Below, piece after piece: positions 33,224-43,275 of a DNA stretch of 64,000 nt. This stretch comes from Linnemannia schmuckeri. Taxonomy: Eukaryota; Mortierellomycota; Mortierellomycetes; Mortierellales; Mortierellaceae. The DNA lies in assembly GCA_029449235.1 (NCBI GenBank), contig JANATG010000012.1, forward strand, positions 1,488,001 to 1,552,000. The letters are read 5' to 3'. The notes beneath the pieces were generated by a model. The model had not been told where the DNA came from. It worked only from the letters and a program-made list of their open reading frames with translations, and made no database searches. Every line of letters starts with the position of its first letter. Positions within the stretch are counted from its first letter, which is position 1. Position numbers and translations under genes: made by a program.

Positions 33224-36200
33224 ATGCCGCTCTCCAACGTGTTCCGACACTCGTTTCCCAACCCGTTTCCCAACTCGTCTCGGAAAAATCGACATGCTCA
33301 CGCTCGTTCTGGCAGCACCGCCGGTTCGCCGTCTTCGATCGTTGTCGTCCCTGTGATGGAAGGTAAAAGCGGCGGTAACACAGTCGACTTCGTCACACCA
33401 TTACCGCCAGCCCTTGGACGGAGCGACAGCCGTAAATCAATTAATCTAAAGGATAAAGACAAGGACAAAGACACTGGCAAGCCGAGGCGGAAGGGTAGCC
33501 AGGCAACGCCCAAGAGCGCCCACAGTTCACTCTCTGACCGCCGTCTGGAGAGACTCGACCCTGACACCATCCCTCGACCTTCATCTCCCTGCTCCGATTT
33601 GATTCCACAACTCCACATCTCAAAGGCTCTCCTTCCTCCCTCGCTTCAGGAACAGCAGCAGCAGCACATGTCAGCCTTGTCCAGCCCTACATCGACATCC
33701 TTCTCATCCTCTCCCCTTTCACCTCATATCCGCATGCCCACTTCACCCTCTGCACCCTCCACACCTTTGGTGACCAACCACTCTGGCAGCAGACTCCTTT
33801 TCGTCTCTCCCGAACCCCTCACGCCCATTGTCCCAACCAGCCCAACCAGTCCCCTCACCTCAGGGACGATCGGTTCTCGATCTCGATTTGGATCATTGTT
33901 CAGCACGAACAAGACACGTCAAGACTCTGAGGAGCGCATTCTTTCGGATCCAGAGGTCCATACAAGGGTCGGCAAGGATAAAGTGGATCAAGCATTGTTG
34001 AAGAAGAAGCGTCTGTCCACAGGGTCATTACAGATTCCTATTGGCGCGTTCCTGTCCAACACATTCAGAAACAAGCAACAAGGGACACAGCAACAACAAT
34101 CGCAGCCAGAGCCATTACGACCAGCTCAGGAGCAGGAGCAGGATCAGTCCCAGCAACAACAACAGTCACCTCAACGCAAGAAGCGACGAGACCTCCTCCT
34201 CAAACTGCCCAAACTCGACACTCGCCCCAGGATCATCGTCTCTGGGTCTGGATCCAAGAAGCAGAAGGAGGCGGCCAAGCAGGTTGCCACGGGGTACATA
34301 GGCAGCACTCAGGTCCCTCCTGAAAATTCAATACAGGATCCAGATGATGCACCTGGACCTGACTCGGATTGGGTTGTTGTTGTTCCTGGCCCAACAGAGA
34401 CAGCGAGTTCAGAAAACGGAGGCGGCCGCCACAAATCATCGACTCTGAAGAAGGCACCGCCCAGACTGCTATCACCTTTCTACCTCTCTCGTCAGATGCG
34501 CACCGGAGCTAGTTCCCATTCCTCCCGAAATCTCGATCCCAACATCCGTTTGCCTCCACCGATGGGCTCCACTGGAGAGAAGAATGATTTTCCGACAGCA
34601 ACAGGTTCCCAAGCAGGCCAACAGTTCGCTGATTTCTACCCAGCCTTTAAATTTGAGTGGCATCCGGACAGTCAAGTCTTTTATGACGACCGATGGGATC
34701 GGGCCTCGGTCCGGACAGTCGATACTGAGATCATCCTGCTCGCGGATGACCCTAACTTCCCGGGATACCCTGAACGGAACGACTATTGGCAACAGCACTG
34801 TCGTATTCGTGAACGGCGATGGAAGCACCAGATCCAGAAACACCAGCAGCAACAGATGACTGAGGCCCGATCGCCCAAGAAGTGGTTGAATGGTGGCAAG
34901 GCTGACCCTGCGACTGGACTTGTCGAGGACGACTCGGGTTCGCTATTGGAGGAGGATGGTGAAGATGATGAGGGAAGGACTACTGACCAGGATAGTCCTC
35001 TTGCCGACCGTCTGCGTGGTGTTACAGACCTGCTGAACTCGCTTCCCGAGAGAACAACCCAACATGGTCGACAGAGCACTGCCCCCCAGAGTAGCCACCA
35101 GTATCGGTTCCGTCAACGTCGCGTCCGGTACACGACTTACAGCGCCTATATTGCTGCGATGCAGGTCAAATCCAAGAACCGCACTGACCATAAGCGCTCG
35201 CTCGATGTTGCGGCGATGGTCTCCCCCACCGCTGGAAGCGATACAGACAAGCTGATGACGGATGTTCGTGCTCTCCGTGAACGTGCTATGATCCAGCCTG
35301 CGGATGTGAAGGAGACTGCAGACAATTTCGAAGGTGTTGTTATGGATAGTGACCCTATGGGCGACCCTTGTCTTGACCCCACCCGACAGTCGTCTCTCTC
35401 TAAGGTCTACCACGGTCAACGTCGCTATGCTCGCCATCGCGATGGCACCAACCTCGGCAGCGATGACGAAAGCGAGGATCAATGCGAGGCTAAGGATCGT
35501 GTCCACCCCATGTCATCATTCGCCTCCCTCCAGCGACATCGTCAACCTGACAGCGGTATCCTCTTTGTAGCCACCGCCCCCACTACCGCAGAGGTGTACC
35601 CTACCCTTGTGCACGACCCTCGCGAGCAGCCGCTGGAAAAGTCTACCAAGTCGGCAACAACCGGGAACAGGTTGATTCACGGCTTCTCGTCTGATCACGA
35701 CAAGAACGCAAGTACGGACTATTGGATTGAGGGCGGTTATGATGAGGGCATGATTGGATGCCTTGTTGCATCTTACTTTGACAAGAGAGTTTTGGCGGGC
35801 CGTTTTGGTGGCAAGAGTGGTGCTTTGGATGGAGGCGAGGGCGACGACCAGAGCGGTGGCGACAAGATGGTTGGGAACGGCTTCATGATGCTTCAGTCTT
35901 CGTTCGGCGATCAAGGTTTTTACAAGAGACTGAATGAACCTCATCGTCTCTCCACTTGTAGGGTCACTCGACGCCCGCAACGGTCCTGAAACGGATCCGT
36001 ATAGCAGCACTAGCAGTCGCCCACCGCCAAATGCCGTCAATAACAGCAACCTCAACGACAAAAACAATAATAACGATATCAACAACAACAAAAACAAAAA
36101 CAAAAACAAAAACAACTACGACAACAGCAACAAGGACAGTAGGGATAGCAGCAGCAAGAAGGATCTGTGTCTGAGTCGCCCTGGCCAATATGCATCTCAT

Positions 36201-38264
36201 AACCATATTATGCCGTTGGAGAAGCTCTTGGAGTTGGAGGAGCAGGAGCGGCAACGGCGGAGAAGGGTTCTACTGGAGCAGCAAGAATTAGACAGACAGA
36301 AAAAGTTGAGGGTGGAGATGGAGCAACAGCTACAGCAACTTTTAATATACCCGGAAGGTGCGGCGCTTGACGCTACTAAACCTACTTCTACTATTACCTC
36401 TACCACCAGTACTGTTACCCTCTTGCCATCCTTCCTCTCCTCTTCCACTTCTCCTGTTCAACCATCACCTTCCTTTCAACCTTTTGACGGCGCTGGTGGT
36501 AGTAATAGTAGCAGCAGTGGTGGCGGTGACACCTTCCTTGCGGAACCCTCGACAGCAGCTTCTGTCTCCTACGCCGCTGCCTCGACCCATCAACCAAACG
36601 ACTCGGAAGCAGCCTCACCTGACAAGCCACAAACACGACAACAACGTTCAGGATACATGTTGCTGGTGTTGGATCGAGGCCGCTGCCAGTACTACGAGAA
36701 CGGAGCCAGGAAGCGTAGGACACAGTGGGATCACTACGAGGAAGGAGGGTCCGAGAACAGCTATGTAGGACATGATGCCACTGAGGTGATTGAGGAAGGT
36801 GTGGAGGAAGTTGATGAGGAGGAGTTAGCGTGGATGGAACAGCAGCGACTGCGACAAGAGACTGGTCCGGACCTCAAGCGAACTCCGAAGGGTAAAGGCC
36901 CTGTCGATGGGTCGAGTCGAGTGCACCCGTTTGGTGAGCCTGCAGTCGGAGGAGGAGGAAGAAGTGGTGATGGGAAAGAAAAGGAGAGGGTGCTGAGTCA
37001 AGAGGTGGATCCATTGGGGTCGCTTGCTGTTATTGATTCGCCATTGTCGCCCCGGTTTACTAATGCGCTCTCAGAGTCTCCGACTGTCAGTGCCACGTCG
37101 TCACAGGTCTTTTCTCCTCCGCCCTCGCGGCCGTCGACACCCAGCTCTGCGAATGCTCTTGCGTCACCTCGCCCTCAGTCTATGGTTGTGACATCGACCA
37201 CCTCATCGTCGCACACCAACCCGCCTGCTCGTCAAGCGAGCATTAGTGGTCTGTCGGCTTTGAGTCGGATCAGAGCTGCCAAGTCTCGTGCTTCTCTTTC
37301 TTACTCGGTTCTTCCAACCCTGTCGGCTTCTTCGTATGCGTCGTCTAACATGTTGACATCAGCCTCGGAGGCAACTTCTGCATCGGTCTCGACAACTACG
37401 CTTCTCTCGTCTACACCATCGACACTCTTGGATAATCCGTCATTGGGGCACCGAGAGTCTGGAAGCACGACTCCGGGTAGTACTCTTTACTCTGGAGGGG
37501 TTACTACCCCAGCCGCTCCCTCCTCTCCTATCGCAACGTCTGAAATAGGAGTAGCGGCTAGTGGAGGAAAAGTACACATGTCGTCCTCGTCTTCTTTGGC
37601 GCCGTTTCCAGGTCGAAAGCTGCCATGGTCTGATGTCCCTAACCAACTACCGACAACAACCACCCCTTCAGCCACTGCTCTGCTCTTGAACGTGCTCACC
37701 AAACCCCCTCCACCTCCTCCCACCATACAGGGAGACGGAACTTTCCCTCCAGCCGGAACCGGAGCTCTATCAAAGAATGTCAAGAACGACCCAGCACAAC
37801 GACTGAAGCTGCGGTGGGACCAAAAGACGCGTTCGCAGAGTGTCATGTTCATGTCCCCCTCCGCGATGGCTGCCCGGTCCCGGCCGATGTTACTCTCCCC
37901 ACCTCCTCCGGCAACTTCAGCGAAGACGATTGACAAGAAGCAGCAGGACCAGAGACAGCGTCGCCAGGGTGCACTGAGCGAAGGCGACCTCGAAACAGAA
38001 GCCGACCAAGAGATGGAAGAAGAGCTTCGCCAGCTCCTGGACGACACCACCCATGACAACGTCCAGTGCCAGAACAAAAAAGCAGCTGCGGCGGCGAAGG
38101 CAAGGAGGACGAGACGTGCAATGTCGATGGTAGAACTGTCGGTTTCAACAACGGCATCACAGTACAAGACTGCAGTCTCTGCAACGCGGCAGCGGTTCAA
38201 GGCTGAGGCTTCGACTTCGACGTCGACCGTGGATATCCTGCAGTCTGAGGGGATGTATCAGTAA
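33224..38264 (+). CDS. Large low-complexity protein, function unknown (probably two exons)
   Basis: Frame 33224-35989 and frame 35934-38264 overlap. They are best joined by a 46-bp intron 35916-35961 (GTTTTT...TTGTAG), which keeps phase and gives 1664 residues. The chain is mostly Ser/Pro/Gln-rich and disordered. An ordered block at about residues 465-535 (DFYPAFKFEWHPDSQVFYDD...PGYPERNDYWQQHCRIRERRW) and another near 625-645 (YRFRQRRVRYTTYSAYIAAM) look conserved but unfamiliar. A coiled coil (LEKLLELEEQERQRRRRVLL) starts the second part. Poly-Asn/Lys and Gly/Ser runs are encoded by simple repeats. A Q/S-rich regulatory or scaffold protein is possible. If the intron is wrong, two overlapping genes remain. 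Confidence 0.6.
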
Positions 38265-38520
38265 AGTGAGTTCTTCGATGTTTGAAGGAAGGTCTGAGGA
38301 AGAGCAGAGGAGGGAGGGGGGAAGGAAGGATGAGAGAGAGGAGGCCAGCCGCATCTTTGTTATCCTTGTTTGTATCATAGTTTGTAAAAAAAAAAAAAAA
38401 AAAAAAAGGTTCTGTTTTTGAAGGATAGCGACCATACATTAAAAAACACGTTTTCCAAACACGCTTTCTTTCTTCGTCCATTCTTCCTCCTGCTTGGTCA
38501 AGGACGACAAAGAAAAAAAG
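38265..38520. other. 3' flank with 22-A run
   Basis: A run of 22 A near 38386-38407 lies about 120 bp after the stop of the preceding gene. No gene. Confidence 0.4.
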
Positions 38521-39172
38521 GATATATCTGAACGTTGCCCATCTATTTCTGTCGCCTTGTACGTTGCCTCATAGTATTTTTTTCTCGTTGCTCCTAAACG
38601 TTGTCATCGGAGTTTCCACCTTCTTTAACCATTGCCACAGTTTTCGCTAAACCTTGCCCATTACATATCGAAAAATAAACGTTGCCGGTCCTCGCGAAGC
38701 CCGTTTCCACTTCCTTGAACTCCTTTTTGCTCCTTCGGCAATATAAGTCCCAAGCAGAGATTGCCAGCGAGAGAGCCAGCAAGAAGTTCAAAGTTCACGA
38801 CTCGAAATTCAATGTCGAGTACTAGGCGTGAACTATCAGCACACACGATCACATTCCTTTTTCTCACCTCCCCCGCTTCTCTATCACAATACACCATTTG
38901 TTTCGCCTGCTTCTTAACATCTGCCATGATCCATATAAAAACATGCATCTGATCATGCGTCAAGCAAAGTGCTATGCGGACCCCATTGACAGAGTTGTCA
39001 TGGCCCAGGGCTGACTGGGCAAGGAAGGGGCGGGCAACGGTTAGTAAAGGACAACGTTTTTATCAACCTTTGGCGACGTATAAACTTTAAATCGAGGACA
39101 ATGAAAGGAAAATACTATGGGACAACGTACTGTACTGTACAGTACAAGGCGACAAAAGTTGGTGGGCAAAGT
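38521..39172 (-). repeat. Copy 2 of dispersed repeat, with inverted ends (MITE-like)
   Basis: 38521-39113 is the inverse of 14893-15470. The left end (…TGTCGCCTTGTACGTTG, CATAGTATTTT) is matched inverted at the right end (AAAATACTATG, ACAACGTAC, AAGGCGACA), where a TGTACTGTACAGTAC palindrome is inserted. This gives roughly 45-50 bp imperfect terminal inverted repeats. No transposase, so non-autonomous. Repeated GTTGCC motifs link it loosely to the repeat at 18.5 kb. Confidence 0.6.
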
Positions 39173-39230
39173 CCAAAAAAAAAACGCGACGCGATTTTTG
39201 CTTCGAGGCTTGAAAAAAGTGCAAAAGAAG

Positions 39231-39302
39231 CTCCTTGGCGGGGAATTGAACCCCGGTCTTCCGCGTGACAGGCGGAGATACTCACCACTATACTACCAAG
39301 GA
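39231..39302 (-). tRNA. tRNA-Asp (GUC)
   Basis: Minus-strand cloverleaf of 72 nt. Acceptor TCCTTGG/CCAAGGA, anticodon loop CTGTCAC (GTC), T arm CGGGG-TTCAATT-CCCCG. T4 and T6 terminator runs follow in minus sense at 39226-39212. A SINE/LINE cluster starts 94 bp upstream of its 5' end. Confidence 0.95.
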
Positions 39303-39411
39303 ATGAGCTACTTATTAGTGTGTTAGAAACTAGTGACCCCTGTTCTGGCGCCACCAGCTAGAGTAGTAACAGCGATCAAGAGAGGCGGTGACGTAGACCC
39401 GAGTGCCCTTG

Positions 39412-39864
39412 GGCGGGCGAGCCCACCAAGTTGGTAAAGCTTCCCCCTCTCAGCGCGAGGGTCGTGGGTTCAGACCTACGAAGACACGCTCAATTAGGAT
39501 TTGACGGTATTGCGCTAGTCTCCCCTGTCCAGGAGGCCTAAGATGAAATAGTTCTCAGACGCACACAAGTGCATGGACAGAGTGAGTATGCCCACTATAT
39601 GGCTACGTTACTCTGGTGATGAGCCAGTCGGAATGCCGTGTGGAGCCTGCCAACAACGGCGGACCGCTTAGACCAACCTTTCCAGTGCTCAAGTACATTC
39701 TGTCGGGTAACCGGCTTCCTGCACAAGCATACTAAAATGCCTCTGTGCAAAATAAGTACGCGCACCTAGTTAAGACTTAGATTAAAAAAATATCGTGTAC
39801 TGCACAGATAGGCCATGTCAGAGGCAATTCTAGAAATAAAAAAAAAAAAAAAAAAAAAAAAAAA
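39412..39864 (+). mobile_element. SINE-like element with tRNA-like head and A tail
   Basis: It is flanked by GACCCGAGTGCCCTTG (39396-39411) and a CCGAGTGCCCTTG copy (39865-39877) and ends in about 25 A. The first about 70 nt look like a degenerate tRNA: a D-arm/box A-like AAGTTGGTAAAGC, an anticodon-like stem CCCTC/GAGGG, and a box B-like GGGTTCAGACC. The body (to 39835) has no ORF. Tail and target copy match the LINE inserted right behind it, suggesting LINE machinery moved it. Length about 450 bp, long for a SINE. Confidence 0.55.
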
Positions 39865-39877
39865 CCGAGTGCCCTTG

Positions 39878-40347
39878 CTCCGCGACGATCGCGTGGGAGC
39901 AGACACAAGGCATCTCCGTCAAGAACAAGACCTCCAAGTACACAGGTCCCCGAGGTGACTGGAGTCAGGGATACGGCTACATCACACAAGATGGTTTTTG
40001 CCCGTGTGGCGCTTCGCTAGCCACACATGAGAATGGGCGCTGCCCTGGAGCGTCCATGGATCCACGCGCGGCCGATGAGCGGTTGCTGGATAGTTTGTTG
40101 GGAAGGAGGAGATTGTCATTAATGGAGAGGATGGGAAGAATTCCTTTTCTTCGTGTTTAATTTTATTTTCTTCTATTGAAGCTGTGAGGAGCAGCGGCAA
40201 TTGTTGCGCAGAGCCAGGTTGTGGACCGAACTGCGACTGGTGGATGGCTCTCGGAAAAGTTTGGTATGTAGTCCCCTTTCACTATCAAATGCCTCCGTTG
40301 GGCTTTTCACTGGAGAAATAAAATTGCGTACGAAAAAAAAAAAAAAA
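39878..40347 (+). mobile_element. 5'-truncated LINE copy with A tail
   Basis: It encodes the conserved ORF2 end in plus sense (AWEQTQGIS..., GYGYITQDGFCPCGASLATH, LMERMGRIPFLRV, stop near 40160), then 3' UTR with AATAAA and 15 A (40333-40347). Flanked by target copies at 39865-39877 and 40348-40363 (GACCCGAGTGCCCTTG). Confidence 0.85.
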
Positions 40348-40381
40348 GACCCGAGTGCCCTTGACCCTATATTAGTTTGCC

Positions 40382-40927
40382 TGGCAAGACGGTCCTTCAC
40401 AAGTTTATTGGCTACCTGGAGACGCAGGCCTCAAAGCTGATCTGGAAAACCCGATGCTTCACGACGATCGCGTGGGAGCAGACGCAAGGCATCACTGCCA
40501 AGGACAAAACATCCAAATACACCGGCCTCCGAGGTGACTGGAGTCGAGGATACGGTTACATCACACGTGATGGGTTCTGCCCGTGTGGCGCTTCGCTAGC
40601 CACACATAAGGATCGAATCTGCCCTGGAGCAACCAAGGAACCATGCACAGCTGATGAGCGGCTGTTGGATAGTCTGTTGGGAAGGAGGAAGTTGTCACTG
40701 ATGGAGAGGATGGGAAGAATCCCTTTCATCCGTATCTAGTTTTATTTGTCTTCCGTTTTTGCTGTGAAGAGCAGCGACAATTGTTGCGCAGGGCCAGGCT
40801 CCGGGTCGGACTGTGACTGGCGGATGGTGTACTGAAGAGTTTGGTCTGTAGTCCCCTTTACTTCCAAATGCCTCCTTTGTACTGTTTGTCAGAGAAATAA
40901 AATTGTGTACAAAAAAAAAAAAAAAAA
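40382..40927 (+). mobile_element. 5'-truncated LINE copy with A tail
   Basis: Same family, ORF2 end with GYGYITRDGFCPCGASLATH and stop near 40739, then 3' UTR, AATAAA and 17 A (40911-40927). Flanked by GTTTGCC at 40375-40381 and 40928-40934. Its 3' UTR is the uninterrupted reference that shows where the solo LTR at 4965 landed. Confidence 0.85.
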
Positions 40928-41075
40928 GTTTGCCGTAAAAGGTCCCAGATTGGGGCTCCGGAGGGGCAGTATCTGCAAGTTTATGGACATTTCCGTCATT
41001 ATTGAAAATATTGTGCCAAAACAATAAAGACTCGATCTACAGCACCCTTAAAAAAATGGATCAAACAAAAGTTAT

Positions 41076-42972
41076 TTACAGGAACCAGGATCGCTCAAGA
41101 CCGGTGATAGCATCTTGACGTCCAACAAGCTTGGCCTCTCCATCATCCTCCTCTTCCAATTTCGAAACAACCGCCTCAGCGACCTCCCTGGCATTCTTGA
41201 TACAATCATTGATACTGACGCCCAAGTACCCAGCCCCCGTTACAGCCAAGAGTCCATCAAAGTCCTTGCGGAGCGACTGATCCAGCGTCTGCATGCGCTG
41301 CAGGTGGCCAACAAGGTACTGTGGGATACACTCCTGGTGGATATGGACCTTGGCCAATTCGGGCGTCGCATTGATCTTCAAATGTTTCTTAACAGCATCC
41401 ATCGCGGACTTAGCAAAGAACTCGTTCACATCCTCCTTGTGTGACACGTCCAAGGTCGATGCTCCGGATCCAGACCCAGAAGCGAGCTGAGAGAGAGCCT
41501 CGTTAAACATGTGTCCACCAATCATGGCCGTCAGTTTCAGAGTTTTGCCCTGACTCTCCCCCTTGTCCTGCTCAGGGATGGCGCAAGAATCAAAGACGAC
41601 ACCCAAGAGTCCTCGATGGTTGACGGCAGAGTTTTCCGAACGAGGGATCAAGTATCCGAAGCCGGGTGAGGCCAGACGAGCCTGATCGGCTGGGTAGACC
41701 AGGTTAACGACTGCCACTGTGACCGAGGGGTTGTAGGTCAATTCTGGGTATGGCTTTGACAGCAGTTTCTGGAGTTTGAGAGGCGGTATTGCTGAGATGA
41801 CTGTGTTGGCGTGTACTGGTTCCTGTCCCCTGATTTGTATCTATTTTTTTTTTTTTTTTTTTTTTTTTTTCGTTTGTAAACTTAATTAGGTTGTTGTAAT
41901 ATGCATACAGATGAGACGCGATAAAAAAAAAAAATAGAGAGAGAGCTTACCCGAACATCTCTGCCACCAAGATTGGCGTCTAGTTTTTCAACGACACTGT
42001 CCTTATGGATATCAACACGCCCTCCCTTGACAAGGTCCTTCTCTAGTGACCGCGACAACTCCTCCAGCCCATCCGTGAACGAGTAGATGCTAGTCTTGTT
42101 CACAAACTCCTGCAGATCCGGCATCTCCTTGACAATCTTCTCCTTCAGCGTCAGATCCCAGGGTGTGTCGACTGCACCACCGCCCAACAACATCCCCAGC
42201 ACAATCGACCCATAGTCCTTCTCCATATGATACAACATCCCGAACGTCGACCGGACCGACAACTTGCTGACATCTCCGGCATAAATTCCATGCACCATTG
42301 CCGAGATCAAGTCATCCGAGAACCCCTTTCCAAAGCGACGGGTAACAAAGTCCTGGATGCTCTCGTCTTCCTGTCCACTTCCGCCCTTGACCAGATCCAG
42401 TCCTGCTCGGGGTATCTTTGCGGCGAGAAGAGGGTGTGTCAGAGCACCCATGATGGACGAGGGTAGCTTGTGGAGAGTCTTGTGTGAATAGATGTATCGA
42501 TTCATGGCGGCGGGCGATGTCTTCGATACTGGTTCGATCTTTGAATCCAGGCCGAGGTCTCTGACCTATGGTGGATCATATAGGAAAATAAAAAAGATAA
42601 AACGACGCCTGTTAGTCCGCGAGAAAATACAAGCAGCAAGCAATTGGAGCAATTGCCTCTCGTTCCTTTTCTCTCCTCTCGTGAGAAAAATAATGCAAAT
42701 AATAATTTTCGGCTTACCATTTCAAGAGTATTGAGACCGCTGATACCCTGCGGTCGTAGTGACCGCGGCCCTCTTTCCAGGAGAACAGAGCCTTTTCCGT
42801 TTGGGTGAAGAGGGTCGGCGACACGGTCCGAGTGCAACCATCCTCCTGTCCGTTTGGTTCCTTCTATGAGGGTGATCTTGACGTTGGCGGGTGCTGTCTT
42901 TGCCAGGTACCATGCCGTCGAGAGACCTGAGATTCCACCGCCGAGAACAGCAATGTGTGTCCGAGGGGCCAT
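41076..42972 (-). CDS. HEM14: Protoporphyrinogen oxidase (three exons)
   Basis: Exons 42718-42972, 41951-42565 and 41076-41840, all phase 0 with GTAAGC donors, give 544 residues. The FAD enzyme oxidises protoporphyrinogen IX to protoporphyrin IX in the mitochondrial inner membrane, the penultimate step of haem synthesis. Seen: N-terminal dinucleotide fold VLGGGISGLSTAWYL (residues 9-23), ERGPRSLRP, the substrate/membrane region SFTDGLEELSRSLEKDL, and the C-terminal FAD contact VTGAGYLGVSINDCI. Length matches fungal homologues. The frame is open upstream to 43164 but has no ATG there, so ATG 42972 is the start. A T-run of about 27 forms the polypyrimidine-side flank of intron 2. Confidence 0.94.
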
Positions 42973-43275
42973 TCCTGTCCTGCGTGTGAATGAAAAAGAA
43001 ATTGTTAAGGAGCGAAAGGAGGTTGATGGCTGTTGCGCTTTCTTGGTGATGCTGTTTGGGTGCGATGTGAAACTGTGAAGGGTGTGGAGGGGAAAGTGAT
43101 CAACAAAAGAAAGAAAAGAAAAAGAATGAAGAGACAAAAGGTGGCTACAAGAAGGTTCACACAAAACAAAGTTCGGTCGTGTTGTGAACAGTCGCGGTCA
43201 TTCCCGCACGCGCAGTCAGTTGTCAGAGAGATAAATACAAAAAAAGTCGCATTTATTTATTTATTTCCTTCTCAC

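Noticed and set aside
39411..39485. Functional tRNA-Ala gene
   Set aside because: The acceptor does not pair properly, the T loop is one base short and U33 is missing; treated as a SINE head.
42973..43164. Longer HEM14 N-terminus as mitochondrial presequence
   Set aside because: The open frame there has no ATG; the first ATG is 42972, directly before the FAD fold.
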